Positions 36,181 to 50,100 of a DNA stretch of 64,000 nucleotides are shown one piece after another. The stretch is taken from the NCBI GenBank assembly GCA_033032175.1, contig CM065322.1:11656001-11720000 (forward strand), written 5' to 3'. This stretch comes from Saturnia japonica (taxonomy: Eukaryota > Arthropoda > Insecta > Lepidoptera > Saturniidae). Each line of letters opens with the position of its first letter. Positions within the stretch are counted from its first letter, which is position 1. The translations under genes and the position numbers were made by a program. The notes under the pieces were generated by a model, which was not told the DNA's origin, did not search any database, and saw nothing but the letters and a program-made list of their open reading frames with translations.

Positions 36181-36289
36181 TATTTTTAGTCAATTTTATT
36201 GTGATATTGTGACATCTCTGGTTCAAGTGTTTCTATCGCGTTTCTATTAAAATTTCTAAATTGATTTTTTGTTAAGATCATAAAAGAAA

Positions 36290-36627
36290 TAGATGAGATT
36301 TTGGCGAGATCTCGAAGTGGCGTGTTGTGGTTTTCATTTTTAATTCTTTTACTTAACATTTTCAACCCTATACATATGTAATATTGGTAGCATTTTGCGT
36401 GATATAGTTTGGTTTTTGTGCATAAGTGAAGTTGATTATAAATATAAATTGAAAGCATGAATTCTGAGGTCCCACAAACACTCCCTAGAAAGTTCTAACA
36501 AGGGAGCCACCGTCTTGTTAGGATACTGAAATCGTCATAAAACAGGACACTATATTCACTTGATAATGTAAGTACTGGTCTTCATTAAAGAGGACTAGTT
36601 GCCAAGTTAGGAAGAAGAAGTAGATAA
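36290..36627 (+). repeat. (GAA)n-tailed family, full plus-strand copy
   Basis: Runs from TTTTGGCGAGATCTCGAAG through 'ggtagcattttgcgtgatatag', 'gttgattataaatataaattg', 'ctaacaagggagccaccgtc', 'gtcttcattaaagaggactag' to GTTAGGAAGAAGAAG. Confidence 0.65.
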
Positions 36628-36629
36628 GA

Positions 36630-39600
36630 AATAGATTTAATTATAGGTATGTACAACTTTTTTAAAGAGGTAAAGTTTTTTTATTTAATATTGGTCACCA
36701 ACATAACAACATTACACGTTTGAAATTTTTTATGTAAAATTAAAATGCCGTTATATTTAAACGTGATGACGGCATGTTCGGACAACAATCAAACTTAAGA
36801 ATTAAATTTAAATTAACAAATATGAAAAATAAATAATAATAAGAGAAATTTACAATAATAATAGTATTCCGGGGACACAGGTTTGATATTCGAATTTAAA
36901 AAAAATGTACGTTTGTTGGGGATAATCTCTGGAACTATACTAAACCTACTGAACCTATACTAAATAACAAATACCAGAATAACGTGCTCAGACTCTCATC
37001 ACTAAACAAATAATAATACATCGGTATTACGCCAACAAACCGCATTACTGCTCGTCTCTGGCCGCCGGAGTTTGTACATTGTTTCCAATTAGCTGAAACA
37101 GTTCATGTTCATTAATAAACTGAACCGTGGATAAAGCGATCGATCCGACAAAAAACGTTAATTTAAATAAACCGCTGAAACGTAACTACAATGTTAAATG
37201 ATAATTTAAGTGCTCGTTTTATTTACGGATAATAATTATTTATACTCACTAAATGAAGATTGTAATATTTATATTCGTATTTATTTTCGACGGAGAGAAT
37301 GCTTTTTGATTTATTTGATTTTTTCTTTTTGAGAAATCGAAAAAAGTGAGGAAGCAGAAGACCTAGAAGGCAGGGGATAGGGAACAGTAGAAACTGCTCC
37401 ACCGACTAGAGCTGAGCTCTTAAATTAAAGAAGAAGAGGAATGCTTTTGTATGTTGTAAAAATTTAATGTCTTGATATATAATATGAATACAATTTATTT
37501 TAATTCTTATGTACAAAATCAAAAGGTAACAATGTTGAACTGATAAGTTAAAGTTAAAGACTAACTACAGGTTAAACGAAAATAACAACTTTTTCGTTTT
37601 AATTTTAACAGTTTTTATTAAGCTTTTGTTACTTTAAGAAATAAATGTATTTTCAACCTTTTTTATTTTAAACATTTACACGGAAAACATGTATTTTTGT
37701 AAACACTAATTCTGTTGCATGCATATAAAGGAAACGATACATAAAATAACCAATAATATGAAAATGTACAACCCATTGAAAATACATAAGTTGAGATATT
37801 ATATTCTCTAGAAGAAAATTATAAATAAAATAATAACCGTTACGAATTTTGAATATTATAAACAAAATAAAATTATTTATAATGAATAATAATATATAAC
37901 AGCCTGAAGAGACACTTATCACGTAATGTTTTCTGATATGCTTTTATTAGGCGATAACCCGAGACCCCAAATATACTATAAAAACTATAATATTTTACTG
38001 CGCTTTTCTCTATTGCATATGTATAATTATGTTAAGTTATAGTTATACTTGAATTAATGCTACTGTTAAAACCAAATTTAGATAATACAGATTTTATCAA
38101 AAATAATTATGCAAGAACAACAGTCGGGAAGCAGACTCTTTTCTATTTTCTGCTATTTCTTATTCTAAGTGATTTAGTAACTTTGATTTAGTTAATACGT
38201 ATTATAGATATTGTCACTTAATAATGTTTTATAGAATAGTCATAATTTGATTTTAAATCGCAGACGATAACAAGCCAAACCACTGCGGTTGGTAGAATAA
38301 AGAATCGTACACAAGTACAGCTGCCAGATAAAGTTCTGAGTACTAAAACTGTGCTATAGTTACCTTCAGAGAAAACTTCATTCATATTAGATGCGAATTT
38401 AAAATATACAATCACTATCAGGAACTGTTAAACATCGAAAGTCTTGACAAACAGCAAACCGATAACATTAGGGCCGAAACTGATAATTAACAAAAGAGCT
38501 TCATTTGAACTAACAGATAAAATGTCACGTATCAACAATTGGGAAGAATGACTAACATAAATGAAGATAACAGTATTGTTGTAAAATAATAAAGTCAGAA
38601 ACTATGAAGAACACGTTACAAAAATTTACGTTCGTACTAATTACTTATTTGGCCCTCCTTTGGACAAAGTGTAAAAATGCAGGAGTTAATGCTAAAAATC
38701 ATACTTTACATGCTATATTCCAGGTGTATACGAGAAACGTAAACGTAGAAAGTGTGACTGAATCGTCATAACACATGACATTATAATTCACTCGATAATG
38801 GCAGTAATGGTCTTCATTAAAGAGGCCCGGTTGTCAAGTTAGGAAGAAGAAGAAGAACGTAGAAAGTGCATAATCTTCTATCAAATATTTAACTGCTCCA
38901 AGTAAAACTAACGTATCTAATGCTTGGAAGAATCCCAAGATAACAAGTCTAATTGGCTGTAGACTGGAAGGAATTTTAAAGCTTCGTTGCTATTGCTCCA
39001 AAAGATCGCTTGCAAAAGTATAATGCCTTGGTATATCGAAAATTAAGGAATGTCTATTGTCTTTCTTTGTAATCAATTTAAATTGTTTAACAGTTTTGTG
39101 ATCTTTATGTATATAGATTCTTACGTAAGTCATGACAATGCCTGTATCTAACAATGTAGCGAGCTATGGATCTTGGAAGTTAGCTGAGTGAAGCAGCCTG
39201 CTATGTATCAAAAACATGCATGCAAGTAACCTGACTTATGTGATAGATGTAGTCTTTATATATTTTCTATAAAACTCGTGACATGTGTTATTCTAAGGTA
39301 TTATTATATCTAAATTCTCTTACAGAAGGTTTAATGCCACGAAACGTAGACAAAGGCGATCGCGCATTTAACGTCAGTTACGATCATAAGAATCGCAAAC
39401 AAGTTCCATTCCATTCCATTCGCTAATTTAATTAACACAGACATGCGGCAGTGACCTAATCACCGCTTCAATTGGATTCATTGGTCTCGTTTAGATTGTA
39501 ATCTTTGCATGACAATCATGTCACCTTGTGTCATGTTGATAGTAAATATTAAAACCTTTTCATTTGTAATGTTCTTTAATCTATTTGATATAATACTTTA

Positions 39601-41100
39601 GACTGACTGACCAAGCACATAAAATACTGCACACGATTTACAAGTTTAATGAAGTTGAGGACTAAGGTAGGGTTTTTGAAAATTCATACCCATAATGGGA
39701 TTGATTAACAATAAGATTGTTCCTGAGATGTTGCCAATGAGAAATCTACGTGATAACTGAATACACATTCGAATATTATCTCCAGACGCAACACCTCAAA
39801 GTTGCTCACCATGGTATTTCAATAGAACACAAGTGCCCTACAACCACGCATTTGAATTTCCATTTTATGTTTTCTACAGACTGTTACAAATAAGTCTTGC
39901 TTGGACACCTGTTATACTATTCGAAATCTTTAATATCCTGTTAAGTACATTAGTTACAGAAGTAGCTATTTCTACCAAGCGATTTGCATAACAGTGGATT
40001 TTTATATGAAAGAGGTATTATAAAAAAATACTGCCCATCTAGTGGATATAACATATACAAACGCATAACAAATATGCAACAACAATACTAGATAAATCTG
40101 ATCGATTTTGCACATAACAAAGGAATTCACAAAAAAACAACTAAAGTGGCGGTTAAATGAAGCATTTGATTAGTAGATTTTTGACAGAATCATAAATCAT
40201 TTCTAAATAGTGAGTAAAGCAAAAAAATAATGTAACTTTGAAATTAATCTTCAGTTCCATTAGCTGACTAAATTGCATTCAATAAATTAAATTGATTTCA
40301 TAGAATCTTCCGCAGCGTTAATTGTTTTGTACGTTTTTTAATGATCATTCACCTCTTAAGGTTCGTTTTCTCATGGAGCAGATCCCACGTACTTTTGAAC
40401 TGCATATAATGTTCCAGAAAAATAATCAGTTCACTCCGATGTTTTTTATTATATTCTTGATAATGTTAGTGATTTTATGTTAGATCAAACAGTTGTTATT
40501 ATATAATTATAACATTTATTTGCCTATGAGCATTTCAAACAAAAGGCGTAACAGTGTTGATGGTGTAAAGGTAAGCTACTTATGAAGTATTCATAAAGTA
40601 TGTATCAATTTTGATATTATGATAACTTTCATAGTTATTCTATATGATATATAAGAATATTACGTAGGTGATCTCCATAACCATCAAAGAAAAAGAGTAA
40701 ACATAAAAACGAAATTAAAGAAAAAGCAATCACAATTTACAGTTTCCGTTTTAATTTTATAGTCAAACTGAATTTGGTAATGGATTAACTATCATAAAGT
40801 TTTGGTTGTGCGGAAAAAAGTAATCAAATACTTGAAATGGTTTCGAAGGCTAGTTAGTAAAGCAGTGTGACGGAAATACATTAAACACGCAGGGACAGTA
40901 AAGTAGTCATTGTGTTTTATTACCGACTGGTGCCCATCCTTAGTACACAGTGTCGCCTGTTTTTTGACGTAAATACGTTTTTAAATTTGCTTTCAATTAA
41001 TGGCAACTCAAGAACCTGATAATACCAAAATCATTTTACATACATGATGATACATCTTAGTATTGCAACTAAATATCATCTACATCCGAAATTTAATTAC
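36630..41100. other. Long gene-free AT-rich stretch
   Basis: Only one repeat is recognised: the 3' end of the (GAA)n family at 38755-38865. Open frames here (for example 37668-37922 and 38218-38415, minus) are low-complexity hydrophobic text with no family signature. It may be intergenic or a long intron. Confidence 0.45.
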
Positions 41101-41215
41101 ACTACTCGGTAGTTAAATGATCGAAGAATTCGCTAAACCGAGTGAGGACTAAGACGCATCGCGCGCGGGCCGAGGGACGCGCCGCCATTTTGAGGTTGTT
41201 TCGCCGCGTTACATA
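41100..41215. promoter_or_regulatory. CpG-rich patch with a well-placed minus-strand ATG, possible first exon
   Basis: The most CpG-rich unique sequence in the window (GCATCGCGCGCGGGCCGAGG, GACGCGCCGCCATTTTG). On the minus strand CAAAATGGCGGCGC is a good start context opening 28 codons to a stop (MAARPSARARCVL...). On the plus strand it could be 5' UTR. It lies 290 bp left of mariner copy 1 and is not part of it. Confidence 0.3.
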
Positions 41216-41506
41216 ATTTCTATATGACTTGAAGAATCTAAGACCTTTGTTTTAGTTTTAATAGATTCCTCGTCAAGATTTATTAATTGCGTATGCAAAA
41301 CGTTATTGTGGAATAGTTATTATGAATATAATTTAGAAACAATACAATGTCTGCCTGTACTCGTCAAAAAGCCAAATCAAAATATCGAAATCGTATACTG
41401 TTGGAAAGGGATTCTCAACAGCAATTTAGTGATACGGATAAAACACCATAATATGCTACATTGAGGCAGTGCTGGGCATATAAAAATTTGTCCGAGCGGA
41501 CTTCTA

Positions 41507-42775
41507 CAAGGTGTCCAGAAAGGGTATCGGGTATTTGTTTTCGCGCCATATTCGAAACGGGGCGTCATTTTGTGGAGTTTTAGTCACGATGGAACAGTAC
41601 TCGGGGACGCATCGCGCATTTTGCGTACGAGCGTAATATCGTAATGGTGATTCAATAGTGACTGCTCAACGTCTCTATCGTGCGGAATATCGTACACGCC
41701 ACGCGCCAAGTGACGATAGCATTAGGAAATGGATCAGGATGTTCGAGAATACAGGTGCGACAGTTAAAATTCAAAACTCTGGTCGTCCTCGTTCAGTTCG
41801 CGATGAAGATACAATTGAAGAAGTTGAGGCGTCGGTTCGTCAAAATCCGTCTTTATCCATCCGAAAGCGAAGCCAAGCGTTGAACATCAAAAAATCGTCT
41901 TTATATTCGATTTTAAAGAAAGACTTACATCTAAAAGCCTATAAAATTCAATTGGTTCAAGAATTGAAGGATACGGACTATGCCAATCGACTGAATTTTG
42001 CGAACGAAATGCTGCAGCGATTTAACAACTTTAACAACATACTGTTCAGTGACGAAGCAAATTTTCACCTGAATGGTCATGTTAATAAGCAGAATTGTCG
42101 GTACTGGGCAGTGGAGAATCCGAGACGAAAGCATGAACGACCCCTGCATAGCCCAAAGGTCGTTGTTTGGGCTGCTATGTCTGCTAAAGGCATAATTGGT
42201 CCTTATTTTCATGAAGATCAACGAGGCCAAGCAATTAATGTGAATAGTGACCGTTATTGCGATATGTTGGGAATTTTTTTGGTCCCAGAGTTGCAGGAGT
42301 TTGCAGGTTTCAACTCAAGAACGTGGTTCCAGCAAGATGGGGCCACTTGCCATACCTCAAATGACTCAGTGGAAGTTGTTAACGAATTATTCCCTAATAA
42401 AGTCATTTCGCGAAAGGGTAACATCAACTGGCCTCCCAGAAGCCCCGACCTTAGCCCGCTTGACTATTTTGCATGGGGATACCTTAAAAGTAAGGTTTAT
42501 CAAAACAATCCGACGAATCTAACCCAGTTAAAGCAAAACATCAGGTCAGAAATGGCAGCAATATCGATAGCTATGTGTCATCGTGTTATCGCCAATCTTC
42601 GTTTCCGTTTAGAAGAGTGTCAGCAACGTAACGGTCATTATTTGGATAACATCATCTTTTCCAAATAATTCTCCAATTCATATGCTAATAATAAACAATA
42701 AACTTTTTTATTGCATACAAATAATTTTTGTTTCATTGAACTTACAAATACCCGATACCCTTTCTGGACACCTTG
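41507..42775 (+). mobile_element. DD41D (rosa-type) mariner, copy 1
   Basis: 1269 bp bounded by near-perfect ~32-bp inverted repeats beginning CAAGGTGTCCAGAAAGGGT, flanked by TA at 41505-41506 and 42776-42777. It carries one transposase gene with a stop. It lacks the 42-bp G-rich segment found in the 5' region of copy 2, having GGGGCGTCATTTTG where copy 2 has an extra block. Confidence 0.95.
41589..42668 (+). pseudogene. Mariner transposase copy 1, stop at codon 16
   Basis: The ATG at 41589 matches the start of copy 2, but codon 16 is TAA (41634-41636) where copy 2 has TAT. From the next start at 41658 the frame is open to 42668 (336 residues). All three catalytic aspartates are present (LFSDEANFH, QQDGATCH, SPLDYF), with 41 residues between the last two. 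There is also an in-frame 3-bp loss near 42270 (MLGIFLV versus MLRNNFLV in copy 2). The lost N-terminal part precedes the helix-turn-helix DNA-binding domain, so a shortened product with reduced function is conceivable but unproven. Confidence 0.9.
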
Positions 42776-42779
42776 TATT

Positions 42780-45510
42780 TACGTAAACTACAAGACCGTG
42801 TCCCCGACACAGACAAACGCCGATTGTCTTAATAAAATCGGGGAATTTATATGAAATAATTGAGTTTATTACGCACTTTTATACATATAAGTTTATGCTA
42901 CTCGCTTTACCAACGATTTCATTCCCGTTGTCATCGAATTGAAACCACTCGAGTCGTGCGCCACCTATTGCAAGCTGTATTGAATAATATAGAATTTTTG
43001 CGGGTGTTTGCACAACTTACCAAAATTTCATCCCAATCGTATGAAAGGTTTACGAATGCACGGGTGACAAATAAACTAACAAAAAAATCCTTTAGGATGT
43101 TTCAGAAGTTCTGAAATGGTATGGAAGTTTTTAGTAAATTTTAGTATTAGGTACGAAAATTGTTTAAGGTGTAAACTTACATCACTTCGCGAACTAAGAC
43201 TATCTCCTTCTCTCACAAGTTTTGTTTTTAAATAATATATCGGTGTCGTAATTAAGAATGCTAAACGCAGTGAGTCGTGCATTGTGAGCGACAGTAAACT
43301 TATTCAATGAATATTCATCATAACTATTACCATAGAGTAGGTAATAGAAAATTATGACTGTATATAATTTGTTTTTTTTGAAGAGAGAACTTGTTTAGTA
43401 CTGTTGTGATTTGAAACACGATGAACGAAAAAGTGACACTAAAAAGAGTCAGACGCATACATTCATAGTATTTAGCTTGCAAGAGAATGAAATAGAACAC
43501 ATATATACATTATACAAGATTTTCACGGTAATGATCTTCGTCGAATTGATCTAGCGGTGTGACGGCCAGACTTGTACGCATTGTTGTATGTAATTTTTGC
43601 GTGATGTATGCACAACGTAAAACTCTATAATTTTATTGAAACAGATAGATTTTAACGTGATGTTAAGATTATACTGTTCTTTGATAAATCATGTTAAAAG
43701 TTACTTCTGTTACTAGTTACTACAAAAAGAAACGACTCACTCAGTCCGAGTTCTTGTTGCATTGTTGGCACAACAAACAATCTTGATTGATTCGCATGGT
43801 GCGCTACTGTATCTGTGACATTGGTCAACCAATTACATTACATTACTGTTTTTTTTTTACTTTATGACTTTCACTGTAAAGTGTAATTACTAATAACTTG
43901 AATTATTTTTCTAGACTGCATTGTTTCTTCAAAAAAGTAATAGTTTAAATATATATTAAAGTTAAAACTTTACTTAAAAAATGATACTTTAAATTCAACA
44001 ATTCTTTCTGAATAAGTATTAGATTTGAAACAAATAAAACCGATAAACGATAGTGAGATTCCTGAGACTCGAGGGTTACTCAGGCGCGCAAATACACCCA
44101 AACCCTCGACACTCTCTACCTGGTAGACAAAAAAGCGCTAATTAATAAGGGCTTCGGGACTGGGGAGGGGTCGCGCGTCCTGACGATTAATGAGTCCCAA
44201 AGATTGTCCTTTAATCGGTGGTGATTCTCCAAACCAAGGAGAAGGAAACTACAGATCCACGATAGTGTAACCCATGCTATCGTGGTTGTTTCGAGGCACA
44301 CCGAGACCTGTGTCTATTATACCGACGTGGCCGACGACGCGATTGGTAGATTCATAAGTCGGGCGGTGAGTGCTCCGGCGAAGGATATATGTAGTGGATT
44401 AAAACCTGAAGATGACTTTTAAACACAAGGACGAGAACGTCATCAAGTCCATTATTTCCCAAAACTCACCCTCTATGTGAACACCCAAACACAATAAAAA
44501 CCCTAAAATTTCTGTAAATTTAGTACAACAATAATCTGTAATAGTAATAAGCAACAGTGTATAACAATTTATATGTAATTTAGTGATAAGTTACTGATAG
44601 TATTAAGTATACTAAAATAAAGCTCACTTAGTTAAAGTACATAGCTGCATTTGCAAGTGCATCTTTTTTCATGGGAATTTTTAATATTTAATACATATTA
44701 TAAAAGCACCCACTTAAAAAAAGGTGTGGACCAAGAGTACGCAGATTTGCGTTTTAGAAAAAAAAAAAATACCATGCCAAATCGCACAGCCTTAAAAAGC
44801 CTAAGCCAATACGCTTAAAAAGGGGTATAAAGTTTTTTGTTTTACGTCTAATATAATGATACTATTGCAGCGTAAATGTAATTAAATGAGAAAAAAGATT
44901 TACCTTCTTAAAAATAACTTTTAATTTTGACTAATTTTGATTTGATTATGACCATTTGTAAGTTCAAAAAATTACCATTAGGTACCATGGTTTCGACGTT
45001 TTGATATTCCTACCCATATCACCCATCGCGTCGCGTCGATATCAGCAGCTCTCTATAAAATAATAGATACATTTAATAAACTGGTTTTTGTTATACGCAA
45101 GTAAACACGTAATTTTTATTCGATAATAATGTACACTTCTATGATTACAAGAAATACGATCTAAAAGGATGTGCAACTGGCAAGAGTATTATTACATCAT
45201 CAATGCCCGTGTAGGTAGATATTTGATAGCGTTTGTGGTATGTGTCTACCAAATGATTATGTTATTATTATTCGATTTATCTTATTATTTACTAAACAAT
45301 GAATCAATTATCACGCTTCAAGGAACTTAAATAACGGACGTGTTGTCTAATCGATTATTATAAGTTTGATAATGAATACAATGTGATATAAGTGACAGCT
45401 GTTATTTAATCATTGCAATAAATGAGCATGGGTTTAGTTAAGGGGGAGGGGGCAAAGGTGTTCATTGCCTACCCTAGAAAAATCGGAAGTATTGATAGGA
45501 ATATACCGTT
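42780..45510. other. Gene-free stretch; GC-rich block of unknown origin at 44060-44460
   Basis: The block (GACTCGAGGGTTACTCAGGC ... GTGAACACCCAAACAC) is clearly richer in GC than its neighbours and has no long ORF. It may be the UTR of a retroelement. A partial copy of the 'accatgccaaa' repeat follows at 44705-44865. The rest is unique AT-rich DNA. Confidence 0.45.
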
Positions 45511-45514
45511 TTTT

Positions 45515-45790
45515 ACCCGACTGCGAAAAAGGAGGGTTATGTTTTTCGAGCGTGGTGTGTATGTATAGATGTACTACTTCTAATTTTTGGCACACTCTGT
45601 AGCCTAAACGGCTTGATGGATTTTAACATAAGAGCTATTGTTAGATTCGTCCTTATTGTGGGAGTGACATCTAAAGCTATATAATATTAAATATTATACG
45701 ACGCCTGGTAAACAAATAAAAAGCAAAAACAGCAAAATATTTTTTTTAGTGAAGTGTTTTTGTTGCAGTCAGTTTTTTGTTTCCTTTTTA
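45515..45790 (+). repeat. 'GACTGCGAAAAAGGAGG' interspersed family, best copy
   Basis: Begins ACCCGACTGCGAAAAAGGAG and continues 'gttatgtttttcgagcg', 'ggcacactctgtagcctaaacggcttgatgga', 'tgtgggagtgacat', ending in 'aataaaaagcaaaaacag'. Relatives: 26145-26345 and 29790-29945 (reversed), 57686-57955 (plus). Confidence 0.6.
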
Positions 45791-45916
45791 ATATTTTTTT
45801 TTCATCTGACTAGCTGCCCCCCTAAGGTAATTTGCTAGCTATGGCTTATGGTACAGGTTCCCAAAGTGTGCGAAACTCTGGGCCGTGGCGTTGCTAGGCG
45901 CTCCTGTTTTCTTTTC

Positions 45917-47145
45917 TTATTTATTTATTTATAAAAGGCACTGCTACAGAGAACAAACTAAACTTATACTATAAAAACATAACTATAAATGTAACACAAT
46001 AGAATTTGCACTCCGATTAAAGCAACGCACAACGTTCTCATAATAACAATTAGTAACATAATGATAATTTACAATTTACTTAGACATATTTTCAGGTAAC
46101 CACTCACACTACAATTAAACACATCCAAGTCCTTACTATGTTCATTATGTGCTCTACACATTCTCAGAACTGGACCATAATAAGCAACATTATTAGAACA
46201 GTACTTTATATGAAAAAGTGTTTGTGTTCGTCTGCTGCTTGTTTTAAGTGAGAATTGGCTCAACAATTCACTGGTATCCCATTTGGCATTCACTATCTTA
46301 TGAAGGATAGAGTAACCACTGATCTTACGTCTGGATAATAATGTGTTCATATTGAAATGTTTTAGTCTGTCCTCATATGAAGGTAACTTGTGTCTTATAC
46401 CAAATTTGGCTGCCAAATGTCGTAGGAAACGTTTCTGAACAGCTTCAATTCTGTCTATGTGGTTGTGATAATACGGGGACCATACTACTGAGCAATATTC
46501 TAAAATACTTCTCACTAAACTTGTATATAATGTGATTAAACTAGCTGGTTTTTTAAAAGGTTTAGTTATCCTAAAGAGGAATCCCATCATTTTATTTGCT
46601 TTCGAAATCATGTAATCATAATGATGTATGTACGATAGCTTAGAATCAAGCCAGACACCTAGATCATTGACATTACTATGACGTTGCAATAATACATTAT
46701 CTACTTTGTAGGGGAAAATTACTGGAAAACGTTTTTTGGTAAAAGTTATTAAAAGGCATTTTTTTATATTTAAGGTCATGTTATTTTTAATACACCATAA
46801 GTATAGGCGATCGATGTCATCCTGAAGATCAGCACAATCGTCGCTTGAATTGATTACATGATATATTTTTAAGTCATCAGCATATGCCAAACATTTAGAT
46901 TTGATAGAGGTAATGAGGTTGTTAATGAACAAAATAAATAAAAGTGGTCCTAAAATTGATCCTTGCGGAATTCCAGAAGTAGATACAAATGGGATGGAGT
47001 CATAGCCATACACGGCAACAAGAAGCGTTCTATTTGACAAATATGAAATTTTACAGCGCAGTAATGAACCATGTAATCCAAGGTGATTAGCTTTACGACA
47101 AAGTATATTGTGAAATTCTGTGGAAACTAAGTGATTTTAATTTCC
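45917..47145 (-). mobile_element. 5'-truncated non-LTR retrotransposon (Jockey/CR1-like)
   Basis: The minus-strand reverse-transcriptase ORF end is followed by a ~135-bp 3' UTR and an AATA-type tail (TTATTTATTTATTTATAA read on the plus strand, 45918-45933). No promoter, ORF1 or endonuclease is present: a dead-on-arrival insertion from target-primed reverse transcription. Confidence 0.85.
46069..47142 (-). pseudogene. Reverse transcriptase C-terminal fragment of the LINE
   Basis: Open from 47139 (after a TAA at 47142) to the stop at 46069. It carries RT motifs SGIPQGSILGPLLFILFINN and LAYADDLKIY (catalytic YADD), NMTLNIKKC, and the thumb and C-terminal region (LGVWLDSKLSY, LYTSLVRSILEYCSVVWSP, EAVQKRFLRHL). 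An internal ATG at 47040 would give 323 residues. Fingers and upstream endonuclease are missing. The frame is long and clean, so the insertion is fairly young. Confidence 0.9.
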
Positions 47146-47149
47146 TAAG

Positions 47150-50100
47150 AATAGAAAAGTGAAGCGAGTAGTACATAAACAAGTCTTAGGTGTATTAAAG
47201 TACCTTGACTTTGTGAGGATTATCCAAAAAGCTTCTTTTAATTCTTGATTAGTTGATATTTTATTACATACATATTTTAGACTAGGACGCCGTAAGAAGA
47301 TCTAAATCCGTAAGTGATCACAGAGTTATCACTGAATTATGGAATTAATTTTGTCTCACCATATATAAACTGAAAAATACGTATATATGTATATAAATAT
47401 TTTTTAACGATCTTAAAATAATATAAACTATCGATATATACAGAAAAGAACAAATCTTTTGTTGATAAATAATTAAATTCATGAAGACAATATAATACTA
47501 TTACACTTTACTTTAAAAAAATATGATAATAATAATGAGTTTGTTGACAAATGTACAAAGTTAAAATAAAGGCCTGAAATGCTATTAATGTACAAAGTTA
47601 AAATAAAGGCCTGAAATGCTATTAATGCTATTTCTAGGTGGTAATAACTATCTGTGTGTTAAATTTTCAGTGGTTTGAGCTCTGTATTGATAGATCAGGT
47701 AGTCAGTTACGGTTTCCTTTTATATATATGTAGTTAAAGATAGATAATAACTCATTTTTCAACAAGACTTGAAAGCTTATTTACAAATAGCAAAGTATAG
47801 AATAGACTGTACTTAGAGATGGGAAAAATCGACTAAAACGCACAGTTAAATATCGATTGCTAAATTATTGGTATCATATTATGATACTAGAATATATTTT
47901 CATCAGAAATGTCTTTTTTTTTTAAACAAAATTTAATAATTTTTTTTACAATATCATGAATTTGAAAATATTTGTTTCAATTTCGTCAATGGCGGGGAAG
48001 AAAAGCTTTAAAATGATATTTGAATCATTAATTTGATGAAGTATGCCATTGAGAAGTAATATATAGGAATAATTGAGAATTACCTATGTCCCTATATGTT
48101 ATTCTTACTAGGGAGGTTGGTTTTTGATTTGAAACATCTAATGCGGCGGGTCAGACCGGTTGTTGGCGTAGCGGCGCGTAAGTCCCAACGTTGGCGGCTG
48201 TTACCGTGGCGACGCTTTGGCCTTGGCGGGGTGGAACCGAGTTCGTTTTTGTTAGTAATAAAACAAACATCTTCACAGTGGCTTCTTTTGGTTTGTCGTG
48301 TTTCGGGATCACCTGGTGTTCTTTTTAAATCTTTTTGTTCTTTTTTGAGTATTCACTAAAATGTTTCACATCTGCCGGGCGTCCTGTGATTGCCGACTTT
48401 TTTGAAGTGAAAACTTCTTTAGCATCGTTGTGATTTGAAAGTCGATGAAACGAAACGAAATAGCGAAAGTTTGTTGTAGACACGCAATAATGAATTTTAT
48501 TACCTCACCAAAAACGCACGAAACAAAAACTTTTTAAACAACACTTATGATATTCTGTTACTGGCTGATATTGTGTTAGGTTAGCATGGATATTTCAATT
48601 GTGCATTAATTTTAAATGATATTGTGAATTATGATTGTGAGTACTTGTATGTACATTTTCATAAACTTTAAATTATTTTCTATTTGACCATTTTCTGAAT
48701 TAAAAAAAAAACATAGATGTGAAGGTTTCACTTCTGCCACGTGTGAATTGCACACATAATTTTTATTTTTACCTGACTATTTTCGATTACCTACACCTAA
48801 AAGATTTCCGCATTGTAATATGTCTTCAGTTTTATACCAATCATAATATTATGTATTTTTGATCGAACTTATTTCGTTATTTGTGAGGAACATTATGTCG
48901 ATTTATCTATCGACAGTGATAGTCAATTGTAGTAGAAACTAAGCACATCACTACTCAGTTAGTATTAAACTGAACGAAATCAAAGGTTCCTACTTCATAA
49001 CTTTTAAGTCGTGGGTACGTTATCTGTTTGTTTACACTGAGCGGCTTGTTAACTTCGTAAGTCGAATGTGAGTTCGTCGAACTTTATTTTCAGGTGTCTG
49101 TTCCGATTCCAGTTCCTAGTGTAATGTGAGCCATTTATTAGCTTGTAAGCGGTAATAACGGAGTGTTTTCTCTTTTTATGCTGTTTTAAATGTATTGACT
49201 TTCCATTAAAGTTATGGACTGCTTCGGATCAGTCGAATCAGTTTAGCTACGGAGTTTCATTATCAATAATCAGATTAAAATGTTCGTTAATACATGTGTC
49301 ATGAAAATGGGTTAGACGTAACTTATTTTGCCGTTGACTTGATATTATAAGCAATAAGGCGCAGGCAAAGTATAAAGGCATAAATTTCATGAGCATTGTA
49401 CTTCAACTTCGAAAATACACCAGGAAACTCTTGAAAGTCATTGAAGTTAGTTTTCCTTCTTGTTAAAAATTGTCTTGTATATTAAAATGATCAAAAATAT
49501 GTTTTGGAACAAATAGAACGAAAAGAGACGGATGATCTGAACTCGCTTGTTTTGCTTCGAATGTAGCATCTGTTGGACTGTTCTATCATCTATTCTTTTT
49601 GCGTATTTAATCCGTATCATTATAAAATCTCCAAAAACCATTTTTTCAGTTAGACCACTTTATGATTAATGGTTCAATATATTCTATAATATAAGAACCT
49701 AATATTGTCTCAAAATTTATACAACAAATACTAAAGATATTAATTTAATCTTTGCAGAAAACGTTTCAAGGCTCTTTGTTAGTTTTTGTCTGCCGATTAC
49801 ATTATACATTGACTTGTAAAAAACAAGTGCAGTTGACTTAGTTTCTCAACATAACAGTTTTGATTGTAAATAACTAAATACTAAGATTTCACTCTTGCAC
49901 GATTACGGGTGCATGCATTTTGAGATCAACAATTTTAATAGGAGATACCTCAAGAGTGGTCCCATTTTAATTTTATTGGCCTTGGACCTTTAACTTCGAA
50001 GATACACCAGGGGACTCTTCAAAATCATTACAGTTGGTTTTCTTTTTTGTAAAAAATTGTCTTGTATTAAAGTGAATAATATTATAATAATAATATGATA

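Noticed and set aside
41931..42230. Antisense ORFs within both mariner copies
   Set aside because: They mirror the transposase coding strand in both copies and carry no independent signature.
48096..48359. 87-residue ORF in the GC-richer patch near 48.2 kb
   Set aside because: No domain; Arg/Trp/Leu-rich text is typical of reading GC-rich non-coding DNA.
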